Shown here one piece after another: positions 1 to 8,450 of a stretch of 64,000 bases of DNA (its first letter is position 1; each line of letters opens with the position of its first letter). The translations under genes and the position numbers were made by a program. The stretch is from Pseudomonas sp. KNUC1026 (lineage in GTDB: Bacteria > Pseudomonadota > Gammaproteobacteria > Pseudomonadales > Pseudomonadaceae), in NCBI RefSeq assembly GCF_021650705.1, contig NZ_CP087138.1:5157222-5221221 (forward strand), in the 5' to 3' direction. The notes beneath the pieces are model-generated. The model did not search any database. It was not told the origin of the DNA and was given only the letters and a program-made list of their open reading frames with translations.

Positions 1-62
1 GCTTGGGCACACCATGCCAGGCACAGGGCGGCCCCCAGCGCGCGCCAGTCAAACACGTTCAT
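1..62 (-). CDS. 5' end of a gene cut by the left edge, product unknown
   Basis: An ATG on the minus strand at 62 opens a frame that runs off the left edge, starting MNVFDWRALGAALCLAW. The hydrophobic stretch after a short start could be a signal peptide or a first membrane segment. The start lies inside the last codons of the preceding polymerase-like gene (14-bp overlap), so it is almost certainly the next gene of the polysaccharide operon. Too little is visible to name a product. Missing operon functions such as an outer-membrane exporter or an initiating transferase could lie here or further left. Confidence 0.5.
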   Translation of the reverse strand, partial: MNVFDWRALGAALCLAWCAQ

Positions 63-1359
63 GGCCGGCCTCCCTGGCAGCAGTGGTGAACGGCGCTGGC
101 GCCGGCATCGCCGAACGCAGCAGCACGTGCGACACCGCCATGCCGAGGAACAGGTTGCTCAGCGACAGCTCCAGCACGTCGGTGGTCCAGCTCACCAATA
201 CGTTGCAGAAGGTGATGGTGAGGTAGGCCACCGCGGTCGGCGAACGCTTGCGCAGCAGTTGCACCATCAGCGGCAGCACCGCCAGGTACAGCGCGATCCC
301 GGCCACGCCGAAGGCGGCCCAGAGGTACAGCAAGGTGTTGTCGCAGATCGCCGGGCCGCTGGCGCCGTATACCGGGAACAGCGACACGCTGCTGCCGAAC
401 AGGCCAAAGCCTGCACCGAACAGCGACCAGTCCAGCCCCTGCTGGCTCTGTTGCAGGTAAACGTTGGGCCAGGTGTTCACCAGGCGGTCGTAGAACGAGG
501 CCAGCACCGAGGTGCCCTGGGCCTGCAACGGGTCGAAGTCCATGGTCAGGCCCATCACCGGCAGCGCCACGCCGATGCCCACCACCACGCACAGCGCCAG
601 GCGGCTGAGCAGCGGTGCGCGCAGCAGTGGCAGCAGCATCAGGGTGAAGAAGAACGCCGCAGCGGTGGACTTGTTGGTGGTCATGTACACCGCACCCAGG
701 CTGGCGCCGAACAGCACGGCGAGCTTGAGCCAGGAGCGGGTCCAGGCACTCAGGTACAGCGCCATGATGGCGATGATCATCGCCGCCATGGTCGATTGCC
801 GGGTGAAGCCGGCCAGGCGGTCGTCGTCGCCGGTGGTCCAGGCGGTGTTGCCCTTGAGTTCGGTGTCGCCAAGGTTGTAGCTGTAGCCCTTCCACGGCAC
901 CACCGAATAGCGGTCCAGCAGCAGGCCGAGAATCGAGGCCAGCAGGCACAGGCCGATCACCCAGGCCAGCAGGCGCTTGCGGTGCTCCAGATGCACGCCG
1001 CAGACCATGCCGAACAGCAGCGGGCTGTACATGAACAGGCTGAACAGCACGTTTTCCGGCGCCGCGCCATGCAGCATCGCCAGCAGGCTGGAGGCTACCA
1101 GGCCGAGCAAGGCCACCCAGAAAGTGCGGCTGACCTTAACCCGCAGCAGCTCCAGGGCGAACATCATCGAGCACAGTGCCTTGGGCAGGTACATCAGCGG
1201 CGCCAGGTGCGCCTGGTCGAGGTAGTAGCGCAGCGCCCCGGAGAACGTCTCGGTCACGATCAGGCTGATGGCGGTCCACACCATCAGCGTCGAGATCTGC
1301 ACGCTCAGCCACGGCCGGGCTGCCGGCTTAGAGGCTGTGTAGGGCAAGGTCGTTATCAT
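49..1359 (-). CDS. O-antigen polymerase/ligase-family membrane protein (Wzy/WaaL-like)
   Basis: A 436-residue, strongly hydrophobic protein with about eleven predicted membrane segments and a long periplasmic loop near residues 260-340, the layout of the O-antigen polymerase/ligase family. In a Wzx/Wzy-type pathway it would join repeat units in the periplasm; its neighbours Wzx, Wzc and Wzb support that role. I chose the ATG at 1359 (MITTLPYT), which lies inside the 3' end of the upstream glycosyltransferase (32-bp overlap). The frame is open further upstream, but that part encodes an arginine- and cysteine-rich shadow of the other gene. Polymerase versus ligase cannot be decided from sequence; the operon context favours a Wzy-type polymerase. 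Confidence 0.75.
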   Translation of the reverse strand: MITTLPYTASKPAARPWLSVQISTLMVWTAISLIVTETFSGALRYYLDQAHLAPLMYLPKALCSMMFALELLRVKVSRTFWVALLGLVASSLLAMLHGAAPENVLFSLFMYSPLLFGMVCGVHLEHRKRLLAWVIGLCLLASILGLLLDRYSVVPWKGYSYNLGDTELKGNTAWTTGDDDRLAGFTRQSTMAAMIIAIMALYLSAWTRSWLKLAVLFGASLGAVYMTTNKSTAAAFFFTLMLLPLLRAPLLSRLALCVVVGIGVALPVMGLTMDFDPLQAQGTSVLASFYDRLVNTWPNVYLQQSQQGLDWSLFGAGFGLFGSSVSLFPVYGASGPAICDNTLLYLWAAFGVAGIALYLAVLPLMVQLLRKRSPTAVAYLTITFCNVLVSWTTDVLELSLSNLFLGMAVSHVLLRSAMPAPAPFTTAAREAGHERV

Positions 1360-2574
1360 GGCGCGGGCTTCGCTGTTCGAGAACCTGTCGGAAAAGTTGC
1401 TGGTACTGCTCAAGCATTGCGTCCAGGTCCTGGAAGCGTTCGACGCTGGCGCGTGCCTGGCTGGCCAGGCGGTCGCGCAGCACCGGTTCCTGCCACAGCC
1501 GGCGCATGGCAAGGCCCAGGCTGGCAGGGTCGTCAGGGTCGCAGATCAAGCCGTTGACGCCGTCGCGGATGATCTCCGGCAGGCCGCCGCGCTGGCTGGC
1601 GATCACCGGCAACGCATGGCTGCAGGCTTCCACTGCCACCAGGCCGAACGGTTCGTTCCAGATCGATGGCACCACCGCCACGTCGATCGTCCGGTAGAAG
1701 GTGTCGGCCGACTGGTAGCCGACGAACTCGATGTTCGGCGCGCCTTCGGCCAGCGCATGCAGCTCGCGCTCGTAATCCTGCTGGCCACGGCCGGCGATGC
1801 TCAGCGTGGCCGGGAACGGCAGCTTGCGGAACTGCTGGATCAGCCAGCGCAGGCCCTTTTGCTCCGACAGCGTGCCGATGAAGCCGAAGCGCAGCGGCTG
1901 GCCCAGTTCACGCGGGCCGTCGGCGCCCAGGCTCAGCCAGTCATCGGCCGGGGTGTGGCGCTGTAGATCACTTGCGCGTGGGCACCGCGGAAGTAGCGCT
2001 GGCCGCGCAAGCGTTCGAGCAGGTAATTGCTCACGCCCACCACCGCATCGACCTTGGCCGAGCGTTCGGCGTGGCCTTGGCGAAAGCTGCGGCACAGGGT
2101 GCAGGGCGTGGTGCAGGGGCTTTGTTTCTTGAACATGTTGCTGCCCGGGCACATCAGGTAGAGGTCGTGCAGCACCTGCACCACCGGCAGCCCGGCCTTG
2201 TGAACTTCATCCCAGGCCGCCACCGACCAGCCGGCCAGGTTATGGCACACCACCAGCTCCACGGCTTCACGCTCGATCACTTCGGCAATGAAGCGGTTCA
2301 TGCCGCTGTTATAGCGGTCGCGCAGGTGCCAGCCCAGCCGCGCGAGGGCGCCGGGGCGTTGCTCGCTGTAGTGCCAGTAGGTGTTGAGCAGGCCGGCGCG
2401 GTACACCTTCACCCCGCGCACGTAGCTGGCAGCCAGCCCCGGCTGCGGCCCGGTGGCCAGCACCACGACCTCATCGCCGCGCGCTTGCAGGCCTTCGACG
2501 GTGCGCTGCAGCACCACCTCGGCTCCGCCACCCATGTGGGGCGAATACAGGCTGCTCAGGAACAGGATTTTCAT
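1328..2574 (-). pseudogene. GT4-type glycosyltransferase, one-base frameshift
   Basis: The N-terminal half starts MKILFLSSLYSPHMGGGAE, the nucleotide-sugar transferase opening typical of GT4 enzymes, and runs from 2574 to the break. The C-terminal half lies in another frame and carries the donor-binding region (FGFIGTLSEQKG, then a WNEPFGLVAVEA motif with the conserved E-x7-E glutamates). The two join if the four-base G run at 1950-1953 (C on the coding strand) had five bases; the corrected protein is 415 residues, normal for GT4. A CxxC-containing insert around residues 145-165 is a lineage feature. The ATG overlaps the stop of the upstream GT2 gene by 4 bp. It probably adds one sugar of the repeat unit at the cytoplasmic face of the inner membrane. 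Confidence 0.8.
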
Positions 2575-3572
2575 AGCGCGAAAGCCTCGTGCACACCCAG
2601 GCGCCCGGCTTCGCCGTCACGCATGGCTTGTTCGATCAGTTGCAGGCGCGGCCCGGTGCCTTTGCGGCGCGCCACCTGGCGCAGCAGCAACAGGAACAGC
2701 CCGCGGTTGAGGCGATACAGCCAGCGCTGGCCTGCCCAGACATGCTTGTCGAACCAGGCCTGGTTGCGTGCGGTGTAGTAGGCGCGCAGGTCGGAGCCGC
2801 CGAGCAGGAAGGTCTCGTAGATGTTGCGGGTGCGCGCCTTGGTGTTCCACGACTCTTCCAGGTCGTCGAGCAGCGCGCCGGTCACCAGGGTGATCTGCCC
2901 GCCCTGGGCGGTGATGCGCCAGGTGTATTCAGTGTCGTCGGCGTACAGCACCATCTCCGAGCGAGGCAGGCCGATCTTGCGGTAAAGGCTGGCGTGGGCC
3001 AGCAGGCCGCCGTAGGTGGTGAAAGGCAGGCGCACCTGTGCTGCCGGGTTGGGCTTGGGCTGCGGGCGGCCGAACGGCAGCCGGCGCCAGACCTTGTAGG
3101 GCAGTTGCAGGATGTGAAAGCCAAAGCAGCTCGAACGCCATTGCACGGCGAAGGCGCGCGGCACACCGGCGGCGAAGTCGGCCTGGTGGCCTGGGCGAAA
3201 ACCGATCACCGCAGCGTTTTCCTCGCCGATCTGCGCCTGGCGCTCGGCCAGGCACTGGTGCAGGCGCTCGATGCTGCCGGCGGTGGGCGCGTTGTCGTCG
3301 TCCATCAGCCAGATGTGCTCGGCGCCGGCATTCAAGGCGGCCTCGATGCCGACCCGGTAGCCGTGGGCGGAGCCGGTGTTTTCGGCAAGCTCGACCACCT
3401 CGACCTGGCCGGGCCATTGCTGGGCCAGGCTGGCGAGGTTTGCCGTGGCGGCATTGCTGACCACGATCACCCGGCCGATGAAGGGGCTTTGCAGCGAGCG
3501 TTCGATCAGCTCGCGCAGGTACGCGGCGCGGTCGCCGTAGGTCAGGGTGACCAGGGTAGTTTGAGCGTTCAT
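2571..3572 (-). CDS. family 2 glycosyltransferase
   Basis: A 333-residue protein starting MNAQTTLVTLTYGDR, with the GT-A fold signature of family 2: an N-terminal beta strand, VVSNAATANL, then HIWLMDDDNAPT with the metal-binding aspartates around residue 95. Later YADDTEYTWRI resembles the acceptor-side region of rhamnosyl- and galactofuranosyl-type GT2 enzymes. It is likely cytoplasmic and adds one sugar to the lipid-linked repeat. The ATG at 3572 was preferred over an in-frame upstream start that would overlap the antiterminator gene. Its stop overlaps the next ATG (ATGA), indicating translational coupling. Donor and acceptor sugars cannot be assigned. Confidence 0.85.
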   Translation of the reverse strand: MNAQTTLVTLTYGDRAAYLRELIERSLQSPFIGRVIVVSNAATANLASLAQQWPGQVEVVELAENTGSAHGYRVGIEAALNAGAEHIWLMDDDNAPTAGSIERLHQCLAERQAQIGEENAAVIGFRPGHQADFAAGVPRAFAVQWRSSCFGFHILQLPYKVWRRLPFGRPQPKPNPAAQVRLPFTTYGGLLAHASLYRKIGLPRSEMVLYADDTEYTWRITAQGGQITLVTGALLDDLEESWNTKARTRNIYETFLLGGSDLRAYYTARNQAWFDKHVWAGQRWLYRLNRGLFLLLLRQVARRKGTGPRLQLIEQAMRDGEAGRLGVHEAFAL

Positions 3573-3582
3573 GGCGGCTTCC

Positions 3583-4074
3583 TCAGCAGGCAGTGGCAAG
3601 GCGCGCCACGCGTTCGCGTGGCAGGCTGACGCGCTGCTGGCGTTGCAGCAGGTTGAGCAGGATTACCGCGCGCTGGTCGCCGTCGTTGCACAGGAAGATC
3701 GCCTGCAGCTCGCCGTTGCCGGCCTGCACCCGCACAGGTTCACCTTCACGCAGGGTTTGCAGTTGTGGCTCGGCCAGGCGCTGGCGCATCTGCTCGATCA
3801 GCGCGTCAGGCACCGCGCAGGGCGCTGGGCCGAACGCCACCACCCGGGCCACGCCACGGGTGGAGCGGATCGGGAACCAGCTGTCGGTCGGCGCCATGCG
3901 CAGGAACAGGTAGCCGGGGAACAATGCCTGTTCAGCACCCTTGGCGCCTGCCTTCACCGGGCGGTAGCACTCCAGCTGCTGGCGGCGCAGGTGCTCCTCG
4001 GCACGCGCTTCCTGGCGGGCCTTGGTCTGGATGAGGTACCACTGTGGCTGAGCGAAATTGATGAAGGCATTCAT
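3583..4074 (-). CDS. rfaH: RfaH-type transcription antiterminator (NusG paralogue)
   Basis: A 163-residue protein with the NusG N-terminal domain (QWYLIQTKARQEARAEEHL, then LFPGYLFLR) and a C-terminal region QAIFLCNDGDQRAVILLNLL that matches RfaH more closely than NusG. RfaH proteins bind RNA polymerase paused at an ops element in a long leader, suppress polarity and recruit ribosomes to long surface-polysaccharide operons. It sits inside the operon rather than elsewhere, so it may feed back on its own transcription. The operon's leader of about 290 nt would fit such control, although no perfect ops element is visible. The ATG at 4074 aligns with the RfaH start; the in-frame codons upstream are not conserved. 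Confidence 0.85.
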   Translation of the reverse strand: MNAFINFAQPQWYLIQTKARQEARAEEHLRRQQLECYRPVKAGAKGAEQALFPGYLFLRMAPTDSWFPIRSTRGVARVVAFGPAPCAVPDALIEQMRQRLAEPQLQTLREGEPVRVQAGNGELQAIFLCNDGDQRAVILLNLLQRQQRVSLPRERVARLATAC

Positions 4075-4103
4075 GGTCGCGATCCTGTGCAACGTAATGG
4101 GGG

Positions 4104-4841
4104 TCAAGCCACGTGTTCGGTGGCGGCGCGGGCCGGCACACGGGTGAAGTCGGGCAGCCAGGCGCGGATGCGCTCGACCGGGTTGAACATCAGCACATCG
4201 ATGATCGACAGGCTGGGCACAAAGGGCTCGCGCAGCTGCGGGTAGCTCAGCGGGTTCATCCGGTGGAACTCCAGGCTCATGCCGGCTGCCTCGAAGTAAT
4301 CACGGTCGTACAGGCCCAGGCCGCCGATCGGGTTCAGGTAATGGCGGCCGCCTACGCACTCCAGGGTGCGGATCACCCGGTGCTGCTTGTCGGCCACAGC
4401 GCCTACCGGCAGGGCCGAAGCCACCAGGATCGGCGTTTCGATGTGCAGGTAAGCGCACAGCCCGCGCAGGGTGTGTTCCAGGTAGCGCGCCAGGTTGGCC
4501 TGCGGGTGCAGCAACAGCGGCTCCAGCAGCGCCATGACCTGCTCGCGGTACGGCGCGCGGGCGTAATGCAGGTTCAGCGTGCGCAACAGTTTGCCCATGG
4601 CCGCTTCGGCGTCGCCGGCAAGCTCCCGCTGGTTGATCGCCAGGCCGTGGGCGGCCTTTTTCAGCGGCAGGCTGAAAGTCCACGGCTCGCCGTTGCAGAG
4701 GATGCGGTTGCGGTTGATCCAGCCGTCCTTGACGTACTGCAGGTCATCGCCCAGCACGAACACGTCGGCAGCGGCGATCAGCTGGAAGTAGCCCAGATAG
4801 GGGAACCAGTAAGGCTGCATCATCGCGACGGTGTGGGTCAT
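4104..4841 (-). CDS. WbqC family protein
   Basis: A 245-residue protein starting MTHTVAMMQPYWFPYLGYF, the hallmark opening of the WbqC-like family (PF08889). Other family traits are the QYVKDGWINRNRI segment and the conserved middle HRVIRTLECVGG..YLNPIGG. These proteins are found in O-antigen and capsule clusters. Their reaction is not settled, but they recur with genes for 4-amino-4,6-dideoxy sugars, which suggests a part in modifying the amino group. Here a VioA-like aminotransferase is in the same operon. It lies 16 bp downstream of wzc. Family membership is secure; the function is inference. Confidence 0.85.
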   Translation of the reverse strand: MTHTVAMMQPYWFPYLGYFQLIAAADVFVLGDDLQYVKDGWINRNRILCNGEPWTFSLPLKKAAHGLAINQRELAGDAEAAMGKLLRTLNLHYARAPYREQVMALLEPLLLHPQANLARYLEHTLRGLCAYLHIETPILVASALPVGAVADKQHRVIRTLECVGGRHYLNPIGGLGLYDRDYFEAAGMSLEFHRMNPLSYPQLREPFVPSLSIIDVLMFNPVERIRAWLPDFTRVPARAATEHVA

Positions 4842-4857
4842 GGCCTGGGCTCCCTGC

Positions 4858-7065
4858 TCAGCGTTTGCGCGGCGAATAGTCGTAGCCGTAGGCGGCGGTG
4901 TCGTACTCGGCGGTACGGGCCTTGCGCTGCACGGCGTTGAAGATCGCGCCTTTTACCAGCACGCCGTTCTGCTCCAGGCGGCGCTTGGAAGTTTCGATTT
5001 CCTTCTCGGTGCTCTGGCCGAAGCGCGCCACCAGCAGGGTGGTGCCGGCCTGGCGGCCGACCAGGGCAGCGTCGGTGACGGCCATGATCGGCGGGGTGTC
5101 GATCAGCACCAGGTCGTAGCGTGGGGCCAGCTCGCGCAGCAGCTTGCTGAAGTTGTCGTGCATCAGCAGCTCGGACGGGTTGGGCGCGGCGTAGCCACAG
5201 CTGATCAATTGCAGGTTGTCGATGCCGCTGTCGTTGATCACCTGCGCGTTGGCGGCGCGGGCTGCCAGGGCGTCCGACAGGCCCAGCTCAGGGTGCAGGC
5301 CGAAGGTCTTGGCCAGGTAGCCCTTGCGCATGTCGGCGTCGATCAGCAGCACGCGCTTGCCGGCCTGGGCCATGATCACCGCCAGGTTGCCGCACACGAA
5401 CGACTTGCCCACGCCCGGGGTAGGGCTGGTGATCATCAGGATGTTGTTGCGCGCTTCCATCATCGCGAAGTGCAGGCTGGTGCGCAGGCTGCGCAGCGAC
5501 TCGACCGCCAGCTCCGCAGGCTCGGCCACGCTGAGCAGGCGCGAGCCCTCGCCCTGGCGCTGCTTCTTCAGTCGCTCCTGCTGGCGCGACAGCGGCAGCG
5601 AGGCGTACACCGGCATGCCGAGGTTTTCGATGGTCTCGGGGTTTTCCACGCCGCGGTAGAAGGCCTGGCGCAGGAACACCACTGCCACTGCCAGCAGGCC
5701 GCCGAGCAGCGCGGCCAGGGCCACGATCAGTGCACGCATCGGCTTGACCGGCTGCTCGATGTTGCTGTCGGCCTTGTCGATGATGCGCACGTTGCCGATG
5801 TTGCCGGCGCGGATGATGTCCTGCTCCTGTGCCTTGTTCAGCAGCAGGGTGTAGGTCTGGGTGGTCACCTGCATGTCACGGGTCAGGCGCAGCAGCTCTT
5901 GCTGGGTTTGCGGCAGGCCCTTGATGCGCTGCTGCAGGGCGGCCTTCTGGCCTTCGAGTTGGCTGATCTGCTGGCTCAGGGCGATGGAGGCCGGGTGCTG
6001 GCGGGTGTAGAGGCGGTCCATGTCGGCGCGCTTGAGGCGCAGCTCGGAAAGCTGGTTTTCGAAGTTGACCACCTGGTCGAGCACCGAGCGGGTTTCCAGG
6101 GTGATATCCACCGACTTGCTCTTGCTCTGGTAGTCGTTCAGGGCTTTTTCCGAGGTTTCCAGCTGCTGGCGCACCAGCGGCAGTTGCGAGCGCAGGAACT
6201 CCAGGCGCTGGGCGGCTTCGGCCGAGCTGCGTTCGACGTTCTGGCGCACATAGAGCTGGCTCACCTCGTCGAGCACGGCAATGGCCTTGGCCGGGTCAGT
6301 GTCCTGGATCGACAGGTAGACGATGCCCGAATCCTTGCCGGCTTCGGCGATCTTCAGGCGGCTCTGGTATTCCAGCGCCGTGGCCAGGTTGCGGTTGCGG
6401 GTGAGGTAGAACTCGGTGCCGGGGCGGGCATTGAGCTCGGCCACTTGCAGCTGCACGCCGTTGTTGTCCAGCTCTTCACCCACAGCGCCGTTGAGCAGCG
6501 TGTTGCCGTCCTTGTCGCGCAGGGTGAAGGTGGCGTTGTCACCGGCCACCAGCACCAGGCGCTGGCCGATGAGGTTTTCCGGCACGTTGAACGCATAGAC
6601 GTCCAGCTTCTCGCCGCCCCAGGCGTAGCTGCCCAGGCCCAGCGGGGCAGGGGCGACGGCCTGGCCGGCTTCTGGGCTGAAGCGGCGCGCGTACCAGTGG
6701 CCGAAGCCTGGGAAGTAACGGGGCGTAGCGACCACGTCGAGCTTGAGGTCTTCGACCACCTTGGTCAGCACCGCACGCGACTTGATCAGCTCGATCTCGG
6801 TGGTGGCTTCGGACACCGAGTTGGGCTTGCCGCTGATCACCGGGGTGGCTTCGATGCCGATCTTCTTCGGCTCGATCTGGATCATGGCGTTGGCCTGGAA
6901 CACCGGCGTTGCGGTGACCGCGTAGAGAATCCCCAGCGCGGTGCAGGCGGCGACCATCGAACCGATCAGGGCCTTGTGGTCGACCAGGGTGCGCAGCACG
7001 GTGGCGATGTCGATCCGAGTGTCCTGGTACAGCTCCAGGCCTGAACGGTTCATAGCGGCGGTCAT
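4858..7065 (-). CDS. wzc: Wzc-type polysaccharide co-polymerase and tyrosine autokinase
   Basis: A 735-residue inner-membrane protein. A Wzz chain-length domain starts near residue 15, with membrane segments near residues 33-53 and 445-468 flanking a periplasmic region rich in coiled coil. The C-terminal BY-kinase domain carries Walker A (TPGVGKS), Walker A' (LLIDADMRKG) and Walker B (LVLIDTPP). The tail ends with four tyrosines (Y721, Y726, Y728, Y730), the autophosphorylation cluster. Wzc controls chain length and export together with an outer-membrane Wza, which is not visible here. Cycles of phosphorylation need the adjacent phosphatase, whose stop overlaps this start (ATGA). All motifs are intact. 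Confidence 0.95.
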   Translation of the reverse strand: MTAAMNRSGLELYQDTRIDIATVLRTLVDHKALIGSMVAACTALGILYAVTATPVFQANAMIQIEPKKIGIEATPVISGKPNSVSEATTEIELIKSRAVLTKVVEDLKLDVVATPRYFPGFGHWYARRFSPEAGQAVAPAPLGLGSYAWGGEKLDVYAFNVPENLIGQRLVLVAGDNATFTLRDKDGNTLLNGAVGEELDNNGVQLQVAELNARPGTEFYLTRNRNLATALEYQSRLKIAEAGKDSGIVYLSIQDTDPAKAIAVLDEVSQLYVRQNVERSSAEAAQRLEFLRSQLPLVRQQLETSEKALNDYQSKSKSVDITLETRSVLDQVVNFENQLSELRLKRADMDRLYTRQHPASIALSQQISQLEGQKAALQQRIKGLPQTQQELLRLTRDMQVTTQTYTLLLNKAQEQDIIRAGNIGNVRIIDKADSNIEQPVKPMRALIVALAALLGGLLAVAVVFLRQAFYRGVENPETIENLGMPVYASLPLSRQQERLKKQRQGEGSRLLSVAEPAELAVESLRSLRTSLHFAMMEARNNILMITSPTPGVGKSFVCGNLAVIMAQAGKRVLLIDADMRKGYLAKTFGLHPELGLSDALAARAANAQVINDSGIDNLQLISCGYAAPNPSELLMHDNFSKLLRELAPRYDLVLIDTPPIMAVTDAALVGRQAGTTLLVARFGQSTEKEIETSKRRLEQNGVLVKGAIFNAVQRKARTAEYDTAAYGYDYSPRKR

Positions 7066-7517
7066 GGGTGTTGCTCCTGGGTGGTCAGGTAGGGCAGCCA
7101 GTCGTCGACACAGCGCGACAGGTGCTCGAAGGTTTGTTGGAAGGCCTTGCGTGGCTTGCGAAAGGGGTCAGCGATCTGCAGCTCGTTCTGCCATTTGCCG
7201 ATCAGAAACGCTTTGCCGCGTACCTGAGGGGCCAGGTGCTGCACCTGGGCGATCTGGGTGTTTTCCATCAACAGCACCAGCTCTGCCCAGCGCAGCATGT
7301 CGGCGGTGACCTGGCAGCCGCGATGGGCCTGGATGTTCAGCCGGGCTTCGGCCAGCACCGCCTGGGCGTGCGGGTCGGCAGGCGCGCCGACGCAGGCTTG
7401 CAGGCCCGCCGAGGCGACCTCCACGGCCTGGCCGGCCAGGCGCTCGCGCAGCATGGCTTCGGCCATCGGGCTGCGGCAGATGTTGCCCACGCACAGCACC
7501 AGCACTCTGCTGAACAT
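7062..7517 (-). CDS. wzb: low-molecular-weight protein tyrosine phosphatase (Wzb-like)
   Basis: A 151-residue protein with the active-site loop CVGNICRS at C9-R15 (C-x5-R) and the general-acid DPF motif near residue 118, both intact. Such phosphatases remove phosphate from the tyrosine cluster of Wzc so that it can cycle between oligomer states. Gene order wzb-wzc, with a 4-bp overlap, supports that partnership. It starts 3 bp downstream of the GT2 gene's stop. It is cytoplasmic. Confidence 0.93.
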   Translation of the reverse strand: MFSRVLVLCVGNICRSPMAEAMLRERLAGQAVEVASAGLQACVGAPADPHAQAVLAEARLNIQAHRGCQVTADMLRWAELVLLMENTQIAQVQHLAPQVRGKAFLIGKWQNELQIADPFRKPRKAFQQTFEHLSRCVDDWLPYLTTQEQHP

Positions 7518-7520
7518 GGC

Positions 7521-8450
7521 TCAGCTCCGCGCGGCGCGCAGTTGCAGGCGCCGGAACAGGTTGCGGGTGACGTTGCGCAGCATCAGGCCCACGGCGAGCA
7601 GCTTCTGCCCCGGCGAGATGGCGGCCAGGGACAGGCCGAAGACCTGCACCAGGTAGTGTTCGTAGAGCAGTTGGTCGCCCTGGTTGTGGTAGTAGTTGGC
7701 CAGTGCCATGTGGGTCTGCAGCGACATGTGGATCTTTCGCTTGTTCGAGCGCATCGAGAAGATGCCCCCGTCGTGGCGGCGGTAACCGCCGGGCTGGATG
7801 CCTTCCATGAACTTGCCCTTGCCGTGGCTGCCCAGCAGCGACCACCAGCACAGGTCCAGCATCGGTGCGTGCTCCAGCTCCTTGGGCAGTACGCCCAGCA
7901 CGTTGCGAAAAACCGCCGTAAGGGTTGAGATGCGGCGGCCCTTGAGCAGGTCCATGCCGGTGGCGTCGCAGCGCTGCGCCTTGTCGATCTGCAAACCGTG
8001 GGTGCCGTGCTGGTCGACCACCAGGGCGTCGTGGTAGGTCAACACGTAGTCGGGGTTGGCCTCCAGAAAGTCCACTTGCTGTTGCAGCTTGGTCCGGTCG
8101 CACCAGTAGTCGTCGCCGTCGCAATAGGCGATGTAACGGCCGCGGGCCATGTTGAACAGCGCAGGGAAGCAGTACTTGCCTTGCTGGTACTGGTTCTGCT
8201 CGTGGAACACCGGGCGGATCAGGTTCGGGTAGCGCAGGGCGTACTCGGCGATGATCTCGGTGGTGCCGTCATGGGAAGCGTCGTCGTTGATCAGGATCTC
8301 GAACGGGAAGCTGGTTTGCTGGCTCAGGAAGCTGTCCAGGGTCTGGGCGATCCATGCGCGCTGGTTGTATGCCGGGCAAGTGATGCTCACTACCGGCTCG
8401 CGTGCCTGGCCCCAGGCGAGCATGATCTGCTGCTCGGTTCTGTTGCTCAT
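7521..8450 (-). CDS. family 2 glycosyltransferase
   Basis: A 309-residue protein starting MSNRTEQQIMLAWGQ. It has a GT-A fold: SITCPAYNQ near residue 22, ILINDDASHDGT near residue 53, and the DxD-like YCDGDDYW near residue 112. The family includes many putative beta-glycosyltransferases of capsule and O-antigen clusters. The ATG at 8450 overlaps the stop of the flippase gene (ATGA) and gives the conserved GT2 length. A longer in-frame extension upstream is arginine-rich and reads antisense-like, so I rejected it. Likely cytoplasmic, adding one residue of the repeat unit. Confidence 0.85.
   Translation of the reverse strand: MSNRTEQQIMLAWGQAREPVVSITCPAYNQRAWIAQTLDSFLSQQTSFPFEILINDDASHDGTTEIIAEYALRYPNLIRPVFHEQNQYQQGKYCFPALFNMARGRYIAYCDGDDYWCDRTKLQQQVDFLEANPDYVLTYHDALVVDQHGTHGLQIDKAQRCDATGMDLLKGRRISTLTAVFRNVLGVLPKELEHAPMLDLCWWSLLGSHGKGKFMEGIQPGGYRRHDGGIFSMRSNKRKIHMSLQTHMALANYYHNQGDQLLYEHYLVQVFGLSLAAISPGQKLLAVGLMLRNVTRNLFRRLQLRAARS

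Noticed and set aside
4831..7044. 737-residue plus-strand open frame
   Set aside because: It is an antisense shadow of wzc: rich in Gln, His, Gly, Ala and Val from high-GC codons, with no family motifs, while the minus strand has every BY-kinase motif.
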